This document shows, one piece after another, positions 35,919 through 43,726 of a DNA stretch of 64,000 bases. The stretch is taken from assembly GCA_004561445.1 (NCBI GenBank), contig SFVX01000001.1, forward strand, positions 434,001 through 498,000, in the 5' to 3' direction. The stretch comes from a bacterium. GTDB taxonomy: Bacteria; Patescibacteriota; Saccharimonadia; Saccharimonadales; Saccharimonadaceae. The notes beneath the pieces were generated by a model that worked only from the letters and a program-made list of their open reading frames with translations, searched no databases and was not told the origin of the DNA. The translations under genes were made by a program, and so were the position numbers. Positions within the stretch are counted from its first letter, which is position 1, and every line of letters begins with the position of its first letter.

Positions 35919-36605
35919 ATGATGTACGATGTTGTTTATAAGTTTATCGAAAGCGAAGTGTCTGTCCTTGAGGAGCTTAAGTGCTCCGCCGCGATCAAGA
36001 GAACGATTGCTGACCGCGTGCTGGGTAAGCATCTGGAGGTCTTGGATGAAGAGGCTGATTTGTTTGATCTGGGCGATGGTAAACCGACGAGCCTGATTAT
36101 GTGCGAGGCTGGAAACGAGGATTTTAAGCCCGACGCCGAGATGGCGATGGCTTTCGTGATGAATCTGCGTTCCATCGTAGCTTTGCGCAGGCGCGTAGAG
36201 AAAGCTGTTGAGCCTGATTTTGGAGACTTTGGGGATGTTCTGAGCGCAGCGTTGTCGAGGATAACCGGTGGCATGACTCGTCCCTGTGAGGAGGATTTTA
36301 CCATGCTTCTTGATGCTGCTGAGGCATTGAAAGATCATGCGGAATCCTGGCTGGATGGTCACGAAGAGATCGAAGAGTTGCCGAACGAGGTTTATGCCAT
36401 GATTGGCATCGAACTTACTATGGCAGAGGGCTTCGTAGGGGCCGTGACGGAGATTGCCTCCGACGAGCGCAGTGAGTTGGTCGAAGGTGACATCGAGAGC
36501 GTTTCCGCCCGTGCCGAAGAACTGGCTGAGGCAGTGAACGATATGCTGGAACTGATCAGGGAGACACTTCATGCGAACGATGACCGATTTACAAAGACTT
36601 CTTAA
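35919..36605 (+). CDS. Orphan soluble protein, paralogue of the next gene
   Basis: Unrecognised 228-residue acidic, all-helical protein. It has a strong AAAGGAGG site and a TTGACA promoter just upstream (35819-). It shares a pattern with the 36768 gene: an aromatic-F-V/I start (YKFIESEVSVLEEL), a central MNLRSIVALRRRVEKAVE against LNIRKVNKLFAEAEKLIE, and a late ERxxLxEGxIE segment. A CCCTGGG/CCCAGGG terminator follows. It is unlike its neighbours in GC-rich codon use. A high-abundance structural or binding role is possible but unproven. Confidence 0.75.
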   Translation: MMYDVVYKFIESEVSVLEELKCSAAIKRTIADRVLGKHLEVLDEEADLFDLGDGKPTSLIMCEAGNEDFKPDAEMAMAFVMNLRSIVALRRRVEKAVEPDFGDFGDVLSAALSRITGGMTRPCEEDFTMLLDAAEALKDHAESWLDGHEEIEELPNEVYAMIGIELTMAEGFVGAVTEIASDERSELVEGDIESVSARAEELAEAVNDMLELIRETLHANDDRFTKTS

Positions 36606-36624
36606 GAAGGGAGAGAATGATTTA

Positions 36625-36660
36625 AGTGAAGCCCTGGGTTTAAAGCCCAGGGTGTTTTTG
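36625..36660 (+). terminator. Terminator
   Basis: GCCCTGGGTTT and AAAGCCCAGGG form a stem, followed by a T run. Confidence 0.88.
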
Positions 36661-36689
36661 TTGACTTTTTGTGTATTTTGTTTTATTGT
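36661..36689 (+). promoter_or_regulatory. Promoter of the second orphan paralogue
   Basis: TTGACT (36661-36666), a 17-nt spacer and TATTGT (36684-36689), immediately after the previous terminator. Confidence 0.7.
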
Positions 36690-36767
36690 ATGGAAGCTAG
36701 GGGGAGAGTTCTTTAGGAGGTGAGATTCGGAACAATCTTTCTAAGTAACTTTTTGGAGGTACTTTGA

Positions 36768-37487
36768 ATGACGAATTTTAACTATCTTTACGATTTTGTA
36801 AGGACGCAGGTGAAGCTGCTGGGGGAACTCGGCGGCGTGAACGGCCGAGCAAGACAGCTGATGATCAATGCGCTGAGTAACTCGTTGGCGATTTTGCGCG
36901 ATTCGGTGACGGTCTTCTTTCGGGAGGGCAAGACCTACGATCTGGCGATTGATGAGGATACTGATATTGATGGCGTGCCAGATGCGACGTTGTCGCAGCA
37001 GGTGGTGCTGAATATCCGTAAAGTCAATAAGCTGTTCGCTGAGGCCGAGAAGCTGATCGAGACGAGAACCACGAACGACCCTTGTGAGAACTGTAACTTA
37101 AACGACTGCTGCCAGCGGACTGGCTGGCTATGCTCGCCGGTAGGGCATGATTTGTCTCAGATGGGGGCGTTACTGACGGCAACAGACGCCATCCAGATGC
37201 ATGCCGGAAAGTTCTTACATGGCGACATTTGCATGTACGATGTCGCGGAGCTGATTCTTGATGAGGTTGGCGTCGCGAAAGAGTACCTGCATATGATCGA
37301 AAGTTTTAGTATCGCGAATTGTGAGGATGTCAGCATTGCCGAGATGGAAGTAGTCGCTGAGCGACGCGATTTGATCGAGGGTGAAATTGACGATTTGCTG
37401 GTAGTCTTGCGTGATCGATACGATCTGGAGCTGGTAGTGGCCAACCTGCCGGTAGTTGTAGTTGACGACGAGGACTACGAAGTCTAA
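36768..37487 (+). CDS. Orphan soluble protein with Cys cluster
   Basis: Unrecognised 239-residue protein with a GGAGGT site before the ATG. It is related in pattern to the 35919 gene but carries an inserted cysteine cluster near residues 105-125 (CENCNLNDCCQRTGWLC), which could bind a metal. The C-terminus is a short Val/Asp-rich tail. It is its own transcription unit, with a promoter at 36661 and a terminator at 37534. Confidence 0.75.
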   Translation: MTNFNYLYDFVRTQVKLLGELGGVNGRARQLMINALSNSLAILRDSVTVFFREGKTYDLAIDEDTDIDGVPDATLSQQVVLNIRKVNKLFAEAEKLIETRTTNDPCENCNLNDCCQRTGWLCSPVGHDLSQMGALLTATDAIQMHAGKFLHGDICMYDVAELILDEVGVAKEYLHMIESFSIANCEDVSIAEMEVVAERRDLIEGEIDDLLVVLRDRYDLELVVANLPVVVVDDEDYEV

Positions 37488-37533
37488 GTATGCCTACTGC
37501 GACTAGCGAATTGTTCGAAGTCTAACCTAGGGA

Positions 37534-37566
37534 CCCCCGCGGCGAGTAGCCACGGGGGATTTTCGT
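37534..37566 (+). terminator. Terminator
   Basis: CCCCCGCGGC pairs with GCCACGGGGG (one mismatch), followed by a T-rich tail. Confidence 0.85.
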
Positions 37567-37576
37567 TTTTACTCTC

Positions 37577-37605
37577 TCGACAAAAAGTGCGAGATATGAT
37601 ATAAT
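37577..37605 (+). promoter_or_regulatory. Promoter of the rpsF operon
   Basis: TCGACA (37577-37582), a 17-nt spacer and TATAAT (37600-37605). Confidence 0.82.
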
Positions 37606-37623
37606 GGGAGTATATATTAGCTC

Positions 37624-37693
37624 AGCAAGAGGCTAGAAAATGCATATTAGAACATGGTTCTAAGGAAAAATGCAAAAACATTGTGCTCTTGCT
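37624..37693 (+). promoter_or_regulatory. Structured leader of rpsF operon
   Basis: AGCAAGAG (37624-37631) pairs with CTCTTGCT (37686-37693). Inside are nested TGCA/TGCA and TTAGAAC/GTTCTAA helices. The AAAGGAG site follows directly. rpsF leaders are bound by S6:S18 in other bacteria; whether this fold belongs to that class is inference. Confidence 0.5.
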
Positions 37694-37712
37694 TTAACCA
37701 AAGGAGTGTTCT

Positions 37713-38063
37713 ATGCGAGAATACGAATTAACCGTGCTCATTCACCCAGATTTGGAGATGAATATCGAGCCGGCAACCGACAAAGTTAAGGCTTTGATCG
37801 AGGCTAACGGTGGTAAAATCACCAAAGAAGCGAACGAAGGTAAAAAGCGTTTAGCTTACTCGATTAAGGGTCAGGACTTTGCCGTATATTACTACTACGA
37901 ATTGGAGCTTCCAGCTGCCGCCCCAGCAAAGATTTCGTCCGTACTCAACATCACTGACGAAACCATTCGCTATCTCTTGGTAGCAAAAGATCCACGTCGT
38001 GAGAAAATGATGGCAAAACGCCAAGAGCGCAAAGCTCAAGAAGAAACAAAAGAGGAGGAATAA
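37713..38063 (+). CDS. rpsF: 30S ribosomal protein bS6
   Basis: Small-subunit protein that dimerises with bS18. The 116-residue protein begins MREYELTVLIHPD and has the family's KGQDFAVYYYYELELPA and RYLLVAKDPR segments, then a Lys/Glu tail. It is first of the rpsF-ssb-rpsR-efp cluster and the AAAGGAG site is strong. Confidence 0.97.
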   Translation: MREYELTVLIHPDLEMNIEPATDKVKALIEANGGKITKEANEGKKRLAYSIKGQDFAVYYYYELELPAAAPAKISSVLNITDETIRYLLVAKDPRREKMMAKRQERKAQEETKEEE

Positions 38064-38066
38064 TTT

Positions 38067-38507
38067 ATGGCGCGGGGTTTTAGCAAAGCAATTATTGTAG
38101 GTAACCTAACACGTGATCCAGAACTACGTACAACCGCAAGTGGTACGCAAGTTTGCTCGATTAGTGTAGCAGTTAACCGTTCTTATAAAGGTAATTCGGG
38201 AGAACAGCAAGACCAAGTTTCTTACTTTGATTGTTCAGCCTGGGGAAAGCTTGGCGAAACCATCGCGCAATATGCTCACAAAGGTAGTGGCATTTTGATT
38301 TCTGGCCGTCTCGAACAGCGTAGCTGGGAAGATAAAGAGGGTCAGAAACGCTCCCGCATTGAAATCGTGGTCGATGACTTTAACTTCATTGGCGGCGGTA
38401 ACGGTGGTGGTGATTTCTCTGGTGGCAACAGTGCGCCAAAAGCAGCAGCTGCACCAGCAGACGACATGAGTGATGATCCTATCGATTTGAGCGAAATTCC
38501 ATTTTAA
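38067..38507 (+). CDS. ssb: Single-stranded DNA-binding protein
   Basis: Protects and organises single-stranded DNA. The 146-residue protein has an OB fold (IIVGNLTRDPELRTTASG, FDCSAWGKLGETIAQY, GSGILISGRLEQRSWEDKEG), a Gly-rich linker and the acidic tip DDPIDLSEIPF used for partner binding. It lies 3 nt after rpsF. Confidence 0.97.
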   Translation: MARGFSKAIIVGNLTRDPELRTTASGTQVCSISVAVNRSYKGNSGEQQDQVSYFDCSAWGKLGETIAQYAHKGSGILISGRLEQRSWEDKEGQKRSRIEIVVDDFNFIGGGNGGGDFSGGNSAPKAAAAPADDMSDDPIDLSEIPF

Positions 38508-38522
38508 TAATAAGAAGGGAAT

Positions 38523-38723
38523 ATGATGAAGAGATTCAAAAACGATCCAAATATGTACTTCGACTATCGCGACGTCAAAACTTTACAACGTTATGTTGAC
38601 GCCTATGGTCGTATCGAGCCAATCGCAAAGACTGGTCTTTCTGCAAAACAACAACGCCAGTTGGCTACCGCTGTAAAGCGTGCTCGTCACCTAGCTCTAA
38701 TGCCATTTGTAGCTAACGCTTAG
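38523..38723 (+). CDS. rpsR: 30S ribosomal protein bS18
   Basis: A short 66-residue bS18 with FDYRDVKTLQRYVDAYGRI and TGLSAKQQRQLATAVKRARHL. The start may be either of two adjacent ATGs (38523 or 38526) after GAAGGGA. It sits in the standard rpsF-ssb-rpsR order. Confidence 0.96.
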   Translation: MMKRFKNDPNMYFDYRDVKTLQRYVDAYGRIEPIAKTGLSAKQQRQLATAVKRARHLALMPFVANA

Positions 38724-38737
38724 TCTGGGGGCGGGTA

Positions 38738-39298
38738 ATGTACGGTCCTACTGACTTAAAGAAAAATACTTTGATCACACTTGATGGCCAACCATACAAG
38801 GTTATTGAGTATTCCCAAAAAGTTATGGGGCGTGGCGGAAGTATTGTAAACGTTAAAGTAAAAAACCTAATTACGGGCGCTTTGCTGCCAAAGACTTTTA
38901 AAGGTCAGGAGAAAATTGAAAGCGCTGACGTAAGTGGTCAAACGGTACAATATTTGTACAATGATGGCGAAAAGTTCTACTTTATGAATCCTACTACTTT
39001 TGAGCAATATGAGCTCTCGGCCGATATGGTCGGTGACGCAAAAGATTTTCTCAAAGAAGGCAATGAAGTAGATATTCAATTCTTCAACAATACGCCAATC
39101 AACTTGGCTTTGCCGAAGAATGTCTGGCTTGAAGTGACTTATACTGAGACTGCAGTGAAGGGCGATACGTCTTCTTCAATTACAAAAGATGCAACGCTTG
39201 AGACTGGTGTAGTAGTAAAAGTTCCAGCCTTTATTAAGACAGGTGATGTTATCTCGGTCGATACGGAAAGCTATGCTTACCGCGAGCGCCAGAAGTAA
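38738..39298 (+). CDS. efp: Elongation factor P
   Basis: Relieves ribosome stalling at polyproline. The 186-residue protein has three domains: a KOW-like N-terminus with the tip loop VMGRGGSIVNVK (Arg rather than Lys at the usually modified position), an OB domain and a C-terminal domain with GDVISVDTESYAYRERQK. Several Pro-rich proteins in this window would be clients. It is a downstream member of the rpsF cluster. Confidence 0.96.
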   Translation: MYGPTDLKKNTLITLDGQPYKVIEYSQKVMGRGGSIVNVKVKNLITGALLPKTFKGQEKIESADVSGQTVQYLYNDGEKFYFMNPTTFEQYELSADMVGDAKDFLKEGNEVDIQFFNNTPINLALPKNVWLEVTYTETAVKGDTSSSITKDATLETGVVVKVPAFIKTGDVISVDTESYAYRERQK

Positions 39299-39326
39299 TT
39301 TTTGCCGAGCTTGAGGATTTTAATAG

Positions 39327-40085
39327 GTGAATAATACGCCTAATATTAACAATAACCAGCACCCTCCGGTGCTGGTTATTGTTGGTCCGACTGGAAGCGG
39401 CAAAACGGGACTGGCGATTGAGGTCGCAAAAATATTGAACGGAGAAGTAATTTCGGCAGATTCGCGAGCAATATATAAAGGAATGGATATAGGCACAGCA
39501 AAGCCAACTATTGCCGAAATGGATGGTGTACCGCACTTTGGAATTGATCTTGTAGAACCGGATGAACGTTTTACGGTAGTAGATTTTGTGCGCTATGCGA
39601 AGCAAAAGATAGCCGAGATTCGCGAGCGAGGAAAATTACCGATTATTGCGGGCGGTACGGGCTTGTATGTAGACAGTTTAGTGTTCAATTATCAATTTGA
39701 TGATGTTGTGAAAAAAACTTGTTCAGACCGTGAAGAGATGAGCTCGGACTATATAATTGTTGGTATCGATTGGCCACGCGAGAAATTGCGCGAAAGACTA
39801 CTTATTAGGTCGAATAAATTATTTGAACAGAATATTGAAGCAGAGACGCTTTCGATGGTGGAGAAATACGGCTGGGACAGTCAGGCAATGAAGTCGGATA
39901 TTTATCCGATTTGTTGGGAGATGATGCGGGGAAATATTAGTCGCGAGGAGGCGATAAGGCTAAATGCGATTGATGACTGGCATCTTGCAAAAAGACAACT
40001 GACTTGGTTTTCGCGTAATAAAAATATTAACTGGCTACCGCTCGATAAGGCAGCGGAATGGATAATAAAATATTATCGTGGATAG
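39327..40085 (+). CDS. miaA: tRNA dimethylallyltransferase, short form
   Basis: Adds the isopentenyl group to A37 of tRNAs that read UNN codons. The 252-residue protein is shorter than the usual 300. It has a P-loop GPTGSGKTGLAIEVAK, SADSRAIYKGMDIGTAKPT, the GVPHFGIDLVEPDERF segment, GGTGLYVDSLV and a C-terminal QLTWFSRN. The annotated GTG start is tentative: a 16-bp perfect hairpin (39348-39383) spans codons 8-19, and a downstream GTG at 39369 would also fit the family's start. Confidence 0.92.
   Translation: MNNTPNINNNQHPPVLVIVGPTGSGKTGLAIEVAKILNGEVISADSRAIYKGMDIGTAKPTIAEMDGVPHFGIDLVEPDERFTVVDFVRYAKQKIAEIRERGKLPIIAGGTGLYVDSLVFNYQFDDVVKKTCSDREEMSSDYIIVGIDWPREKLRERLLIRSNKLFEQNIEAETLSMVEKYGWDSQAMKSDIYPICWEMMRGNISREEAIRLNAIDDWHLAKRQLTWFSRNKNINWLPLDKAAEWIIKYYRG
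39348..39383. promoter_or_regulatory. 16-bp perfect inverted repeat at the 5' end of miaA
   Basis: AACAATAACCAGCACC (39348-39363), loop CTCC, GGTGCTGGTTATTGTT (39368-39383). It may terminate the rpsF-efp transcript or control miaA translation. Confidence 0.75.
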
Positions 40086-40119
40086 AATTTGTTCGTTTTT
40101 GTGTTAAACTATAACTAAG

Positions 40120-40719
40120 ATGAGCAAAGAAAATGCAATGCCACTAGAAAAATTATTTGGTTCGAAGACGCGTGCAAAATTGTTGGCGCTATTCTTTGAA
40201 AATTCAGATAAATCTTATTACGTACGCGAGATTACGCGCGTGATTGAGGAACAGATAAACTCAGTGCGTAGGGAGCTGACTAATTTAAGTGCTCTAGGAC
40301 TTGTAAAAATAGAGAACTACGAGAATAAAGTTTATTACTCGGCTAACATGAAACATCCATTTGCGCATGCAATGACTGAGATTTTTTCGAAAAAGATTGA
40401 TTCAGTGCAAGATGTGGAAGTAAAGAAGCCAACATGGGAAGACTATATTAGGCCAGTAAGTAATATCTTGTCGGCGCTTGTAGTGACGAATCGTTTACCA
40501 GGTCAGGATGGGTTGGATATGCTGATTGTAGGTGAAGATAAGACGCGCAAGCTAACTCGCTGGGCGGAGGTTGTCGAGAAGAAGCAGGGTAAGCCGCTGA
40601 ATTATGCGATTATGTCACGTGATGATTATATTTATCGCAAGAGTGTGCGAGATAAGTTCTTGGCGGACTTGTGGGCTTTAAAGATTAGCGAGAAATATGA
40701 TCCGGAAAGAATTTTGTGA
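40120..40719 (+). CDS. Winged-helix protein with nucleotidyltransferase-like C-terminus
   Basis: 199 residues. The N-terminal winged helix (GSKTRAKLLALFFENSDKSY, then REITRVIEEQINSVRRELTN) is typical of an ArsR/MarR-like regulator. The C-terminal part (LDMLIVGEDKTRKLTRWAEV, LNYAIMSRDDYIYRKSVRDK) has the outline of a minimal nucleotidyltransferase domain without its usual GSxxRG catalytic motif. Such fusions exist in archaea and CPR bacteria; the targets are unknown. It precedes the MBL-like gene by 28 nt. Confidence 0.75.
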   Translation: MSKENAMPLEKLFGSKTRAKLLALFFENSDKSYYVREITRVIEEQINSVRRELTNLSALGLVKIENYENKVYYSANMKHPFAHAMTEIFSKKIDSVQDVEVKKPTWEDYIRPVSNILSALVVTNRLPGQDGLDMLIVGEDKTRKLTRWAEVVEKKQGKPLNYAIMSRDDYIYRKSVRDKFLADLWALKISEKYDPERIL

Positions 40720-40747
40720 GTAATAGTGGGGCAAGGAAAGGAGAATT

Positions 40748-41197
40748 ATGTTTGAAATTGAATTGAAAAATCCGAACGAAATTGTTATCAAAGCTAAGGA
40801 TCGGGTCGTAAATATCAATGTCGCACAATGTACGGTTGAAGCTGGACTTGCGGTTGGGCCGCTTGTCGGTGCGGGCGAATTTGAGATTGGTGAAATTATT
40901 ATTAATGCAATCGCGCTAAAAAATAATAAAGTAATGTATCGTATTGATATTGATGGTATTAAGATTGGGCTTGCAGGGGAGGGCGTACAAACCGAGGAGC
41001 TTGATGAGCTTGGTCCGATTGATATTCTTGGGGCAACCGATCACAAGATGGTAGGAATTATCGAGCCGAAAATCTTGATCCCAATGGGGAATATGGACTT
41101 TGCCGAGGTGAAGGCGAGCGTAAATGTTGAGAAGAAGCTAAAAATTAAGAATGAAAATTCGCTTCCAGCGACGCTTACTATCTATAAATTGGATTAG
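40748..41197 (+). CDS. Metallo-beta-lactamase-fold protein lacking metal motif
   Basis: 149 residues. The sequence EIGEIIINAIALKNNKVMYR, IDIDGIKIGLAGEGVQ and EELDELGPIDILGA follows the strand order of UlaG/COG2220-type MBL-fold hydrolases, but no HxHxDH or later His ligands are visible. It is therefore probably non-catalytic. It has a GGAG site and follows the winged-helix gene, perhaps as a partner. Confidence 0.68.
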   Translation: MFEIELKNPNEIVIKAKDRVVNINVAQCTVEAGLAVGPLVGAGEFEIGEIIINAIALKNNKVMYRIDIDGIKIGLAGEGVQTEELDELGPIDILGATDHKMVGIIEPKILIPMGNMDFAEVKASVNVEKKLKIKNENSLPATLTIYKLD

Positions 41198-41200
41198 CTC

Positions 41201-41229
41201 TTGATTTTTAGGGTAAAATGATATATAAT
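41201..41229 (+). promoter_or_regulatory. Promoter of rpmB
   Basis: TTGATT (41201-41206), a 17-nt spacer and TATAAT (41224-41229). Confidence 0.8.
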
Positions 41230-41266
41230 TAAACGCAGTTTAGAAAAATAATAAAGAGATAAATAT

Positions 41267-41458
41267 ATGGCAGTATGTGAAATTACCGGCAAAGGCAAGA
41301 TGTATGGCCACAATGTGAGCTTTTCTCAGCATAAGACTCGCAAAGTTTTCAAGCCAAATGTCCAGAAGCGCACTTTTATTGTCGATGGTCAGAAGGTTCG
41401 TCTCAACGTTTCCACTTCCGCCCTTCGTACGCTTCGTAAAAAAGGCCTAATTAAATAA
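41267..41458 (+). CDS. rpmB: 50S ribosomal protein bL28
   Basis: 63-residue large-subunit protein. MAVCEITGKGKMYGHNVSFS, KTRKVFKPNVQKRT and the C-terminal ALRTLRKKG are family features. It is transcribed alone from the promoter at 41201. Confidence 0.96.
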   Translation: MAVCEITGKGKMYGHNVSFSQHKTRKVFKPNVQKRTFIVDGQKVRLNVSTSALRTLRKKGLIK

Positions 41459-41490
41459 TCAAAACGATTATTATTTGATACAATAAGGTA

Positions 41491-42120
41491 ATGGAGATAA
41501 AACTCGATTACCTTTTTTGTGTATTTGTAATTGCATTATTCTCGACAATCTTGCATGAGCTGGCGCATGGAGCAATGGCTTATGCTTTGGGAGACGATAC
41601 GGCGAAACTAAGTGGTCGCTTGTCGCTAAATCCGTTAAAACATATTGATCCGATGATGTCGGTAGTGATGCCGCTGATATTTGCGGCGCTCGGAATGCCG
41701 ATTTTGGGTGGCGCAAAGCCAGTGCCGATTAATACGCGAAATTTGAAATGGGGCGAGTGGGGGTTTGCGCTAGTGGCGATTGCGGGACCGTTAACGAACT
41801 TTGTGCTGGCATTTGTTTTTTACGCATTGTGGGCGCTGGTGGCACAGAGCGGTTTTTGGGGAACGTTCTTTGCGGTTGGCGTGATGGTAAATCTTGGATT
41901 TATGCTATTTAACTTAATTCCGATTCCGCCACTGGATGGAAGTAGGGTTTTGTATGCGCTGGCGCCAGATTTCGTGCGCAATATTATGATGTCGATGGAG
42001 CGCTATGGAATTATAGTAATTTATTTGTTGCTTTGTTTTTGCGGATCGTTGTTCGCGAATTATATGGGCTGGGCAGAGAACGGAATTTTAACGTTGTTTT
42101 ATAATATCTTTGGGGTTTAA
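41491..42120 (+). CDS. M50 (site-2 protease) family membrane metalloprotease
   Basis: 209-residue intramembrane zinc protease with HELAHG (HExxH) at the end of the first helix, GPLTNFVLAF, and the third ligand in NLIPIPPLDGSR. At least five hydrophobic helices are present and there is no PDZ domain, as in the compact Rip/SpoIVFB-like forms. A TACAAT box (41479-41484) lies 6 nt before the ATG, so leaderless translation is likely. Substrate unknown. Confidence 0.92.
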   Translation: MEIKLDYLFCVFVIALFSTILHELAHGAMAYALGDDTAKLSGRLSLNPLKHIDPMMSVVMPLIFAALGMPILGGAKPVPINTRNLKWGEWGFALVAIAGPLTNFVLAFVFYALWALVAQSGFWGTFFAVGVMVNLGFMLFNLIPIPPLDGSRVLYALAPDFVRNIMMSMERYGIIVIYLLLCFCGSLFANYMGWAENGILTLFYNIFGV

Positions 42121-42125
42121 GTTAA

Positions 42126-42262
42126 CAAAAAACCCGATAAGGCCGTGTTTTTCCCGTGATATAGACACGGTGGGTACTTTCTTATGCGTTAAACCCACGG
42201 GTTCAGCGCCACGAAATCCCTAAAACATGATTATTCAGGAAAATAATATACCTTATCGGGAT
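42126..42262 (-). ncRNA. Candidate structured small RNA with own promoter and terminator
   Basis: A minus-strand promoter TAGACA (42293-42298), 18-nt spacer and TATACT (42269-42274) predicts a start near 42262. The 5' end CCCGATAAGG (plus 42251-42260) pairs perfectly with CCTTATCGGG (plus 42133-42142), directly followed by T6 on the minus strand, so the closing stem is also the terminator. Inside are ATTATT/AATAAT, GTGGGT/ACCCAC and CCGTGT/ACACGG hairpins, and CCCGTG with CACGGG could form a pseudoknot. It lacks the GGAA-loop core of SRP RNA and the rod shape of 6S. No reading frame fits. The 238-nt gap holds nothing else. Confidence 0.68.
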
Positions 42263-42357
42263 ACTTTTAGTATAGCATGCGAGTCTGAAAAATGTCTAAT
42301 AGTTGGGGGCTTGCTGAGATTCTGCGATAAAATGCTTATGCTATAATAATATATAGT

Positions 42358-43245
42358 ATGAAGCAACGTATTCGGGTGACGGCGATATGTAAAAGGGGGA
42401 ATGAAGTCTTATTTTTGAAACGTGCAGGTGGCAGAGTTGAAGGTTTGTCGAATTTTGAACTCCCGACAGGAAAGATCGTATTCGGTGAACAACCAGATGA
42501 GGCAATGGCACGTATTGTATATGAATATACGGGAGTGCAGGCGGCGAGCTTGAAGCTTTCAGATGTGGTGACTTTTACGGATTTGCGCAATTCGTCTGGA
42601 CAGGGAAATTTATATGTTGTATATGAAGTGCAACTGCAAAACGAAGATGTGAAGATTACGAGCGAACGTTATTTATCGTATTTATGGGCTTCGAGCGAGA
42701 AATATGCCGAGTTGGAGCTAGATGAAGCGTCAAATATGGTGCTTCGTATTACAAATAGTAAGCTAGAGCAAGGGACGCTGGCTGGGCGTGAGCTGGGCGA
42801 GGCTGATAAGAATGAGACGGCGGCGCAAGATTCAGCGATTATTTATACTGATGGCGGTAGCCGTGGCAATCCTGGTCCGAGTAGCCTTGGATATTACATT
42901 ATTGATAAAAATGGACGCGAAATTAAGCGCGGCGGTGAATTCTTGGGCTTTTCGTCGAGTCGTTTGGCGGAATATTATGGCCTCAAAGAGGGGATTGAGC
43001 AGGCGATAGAACTGGGGTTGAAACACGTTGATTTTCGTAGCGACAGTTTGATGCTAGTTAATCAGATGAATGGTATTTATAAGGTAAAGAATGCGGATCT
43101 AATGCAGGTGCATAATGATGTGCTGAAATTGCTGGAGAAATTGGATTCGTATAGTTTTATGCACGTGCCGCGTTCGCAAAATGTGGAAGCAGATGCCGAG
43201 GTAAATAAGATTCTTGACATGGAAACGCGTCGTGCGACTTATTAG
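42358..43245 (+). CDS. Nudix-like domain fused to ribonuclease HI
   Basis: 295 residues. Residues 1-130 have a Nudix fold, but the box reads GKIVFGEQPDEAMARIVYEY, so the REUxEE catalytic core is lost (R-I-V-Y-E-Y). Residues 155-290 are a complete RNase HI domain: IIYTDGGSRGNPGPSS (first Asp), SSRLAEYYGL (Glu), FRSDSLMLV (second Asp) and SQNVEADAEVN (fourth acidic). It should cut RNA in RNA-DNA hybrids, and the Nudix part may bind nucleotides or partners. A TATAAT box is 10 nt upstream of the start. Confidence 0.9.
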   Translation: MKQRIRVTAICKRGNEVLFLKRAGGRVEGLSNFELPTGKIVFGEQPDEAMARIVYEYTGVQAASLKLSDVVTFTDLRNSSGQGNLYVVYEVQLQNEDVKITSERYLSYLWASSEKYAELELDEASNMVLRITNSKLEQGTLAGRELGEADKNETAAQDSAIIYTDGGSRGNPGPSSLGYYIIDKNGREIKRGGEFLGFSSSRLAEYYGLKEGIEQAIELGLKHVDFRSDSLMLVNQMNGIYKVKNADLMQVHNDVLKLLEKLDSYSFMHVPRSQNVEADAEVNKILDMETRRATY

Positions 43246-43287
43246 TAAATGTTTGACGGATTTGTCAAGTTGGTGTTAAAATAGATT

Positions 43288-43643
43288 AGAGCTTGCAAAG
43301 TAGTCGCTGGCTTGAAAAATAGCGAGAGGAAAGTCCGGGCAGCACAGGATACGATAGTTGTTAACGACAACCGCGCGTAAGCGTAGGAAAAGTGCCACAG
43401 AAACTAAACCGCTTTTAGCTTCGGCTGAGAGTAAGGGTGAAAAGAGCGGGGTAAGAGCCCGCAGATGTCGGTGGTGACATCGGCATGAGGTAAACTCTAT
43501 CGGCTGCAAGGAGACCTAGATACCGTGTTCCGCGGATGGTCGCTTACCGCTGGATCCTGCGAGCAATCGTAGGGCTAGATAGATGACTACGGATCTATGC
43601 TTTTGGCGTAGATTACAGAACCCGGCTTATGATGCAGGCTCTT
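43288..43643 (+). ncRNA. rnpB: RNase P RNA
   Basis: Ribozyme that matures the 5' ends of tRNAs. The conserved GAGGAAAGTCCGGGC (P4 region) is near the 5' end. The second half carries the CTAGATAGATGACTAC-type and ACAGAACCCGGCTTA segments, and AGAGCTTGCA at 43288 pairs with TGCAGGCTCT at the 3' end. The promoter is TTGACG, 18-nt spacer, TAAAAT (43253-43282). Confidence 0.95.
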
Positions 43644-43659
43644 TTGTGAGTTTACATTC

Positions 43660-43708
43660 AACAGAAAAATTCCTGAACTCGAATAAGTCCAGGAATTTTT
43701 TTGTTGAA
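43660..43708. terminator. Bidirectional terminator of rnpB and rplT
   Basis: AAATTCCTG and CAGGAATTT form a stem with A/T runs on both sides between convergent units. Confidence 0.82.
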
Positions 43709-43726
43709 TAATTGTTTTTTTGCTAG

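Noticed and set aside
42126..42262. SRP RNA or 6S RNA
   Set aside because: No GGAA-type domain IV core and no single long rod with a central bubble. The fold is multi-hairpin with a likely pseudoknot.
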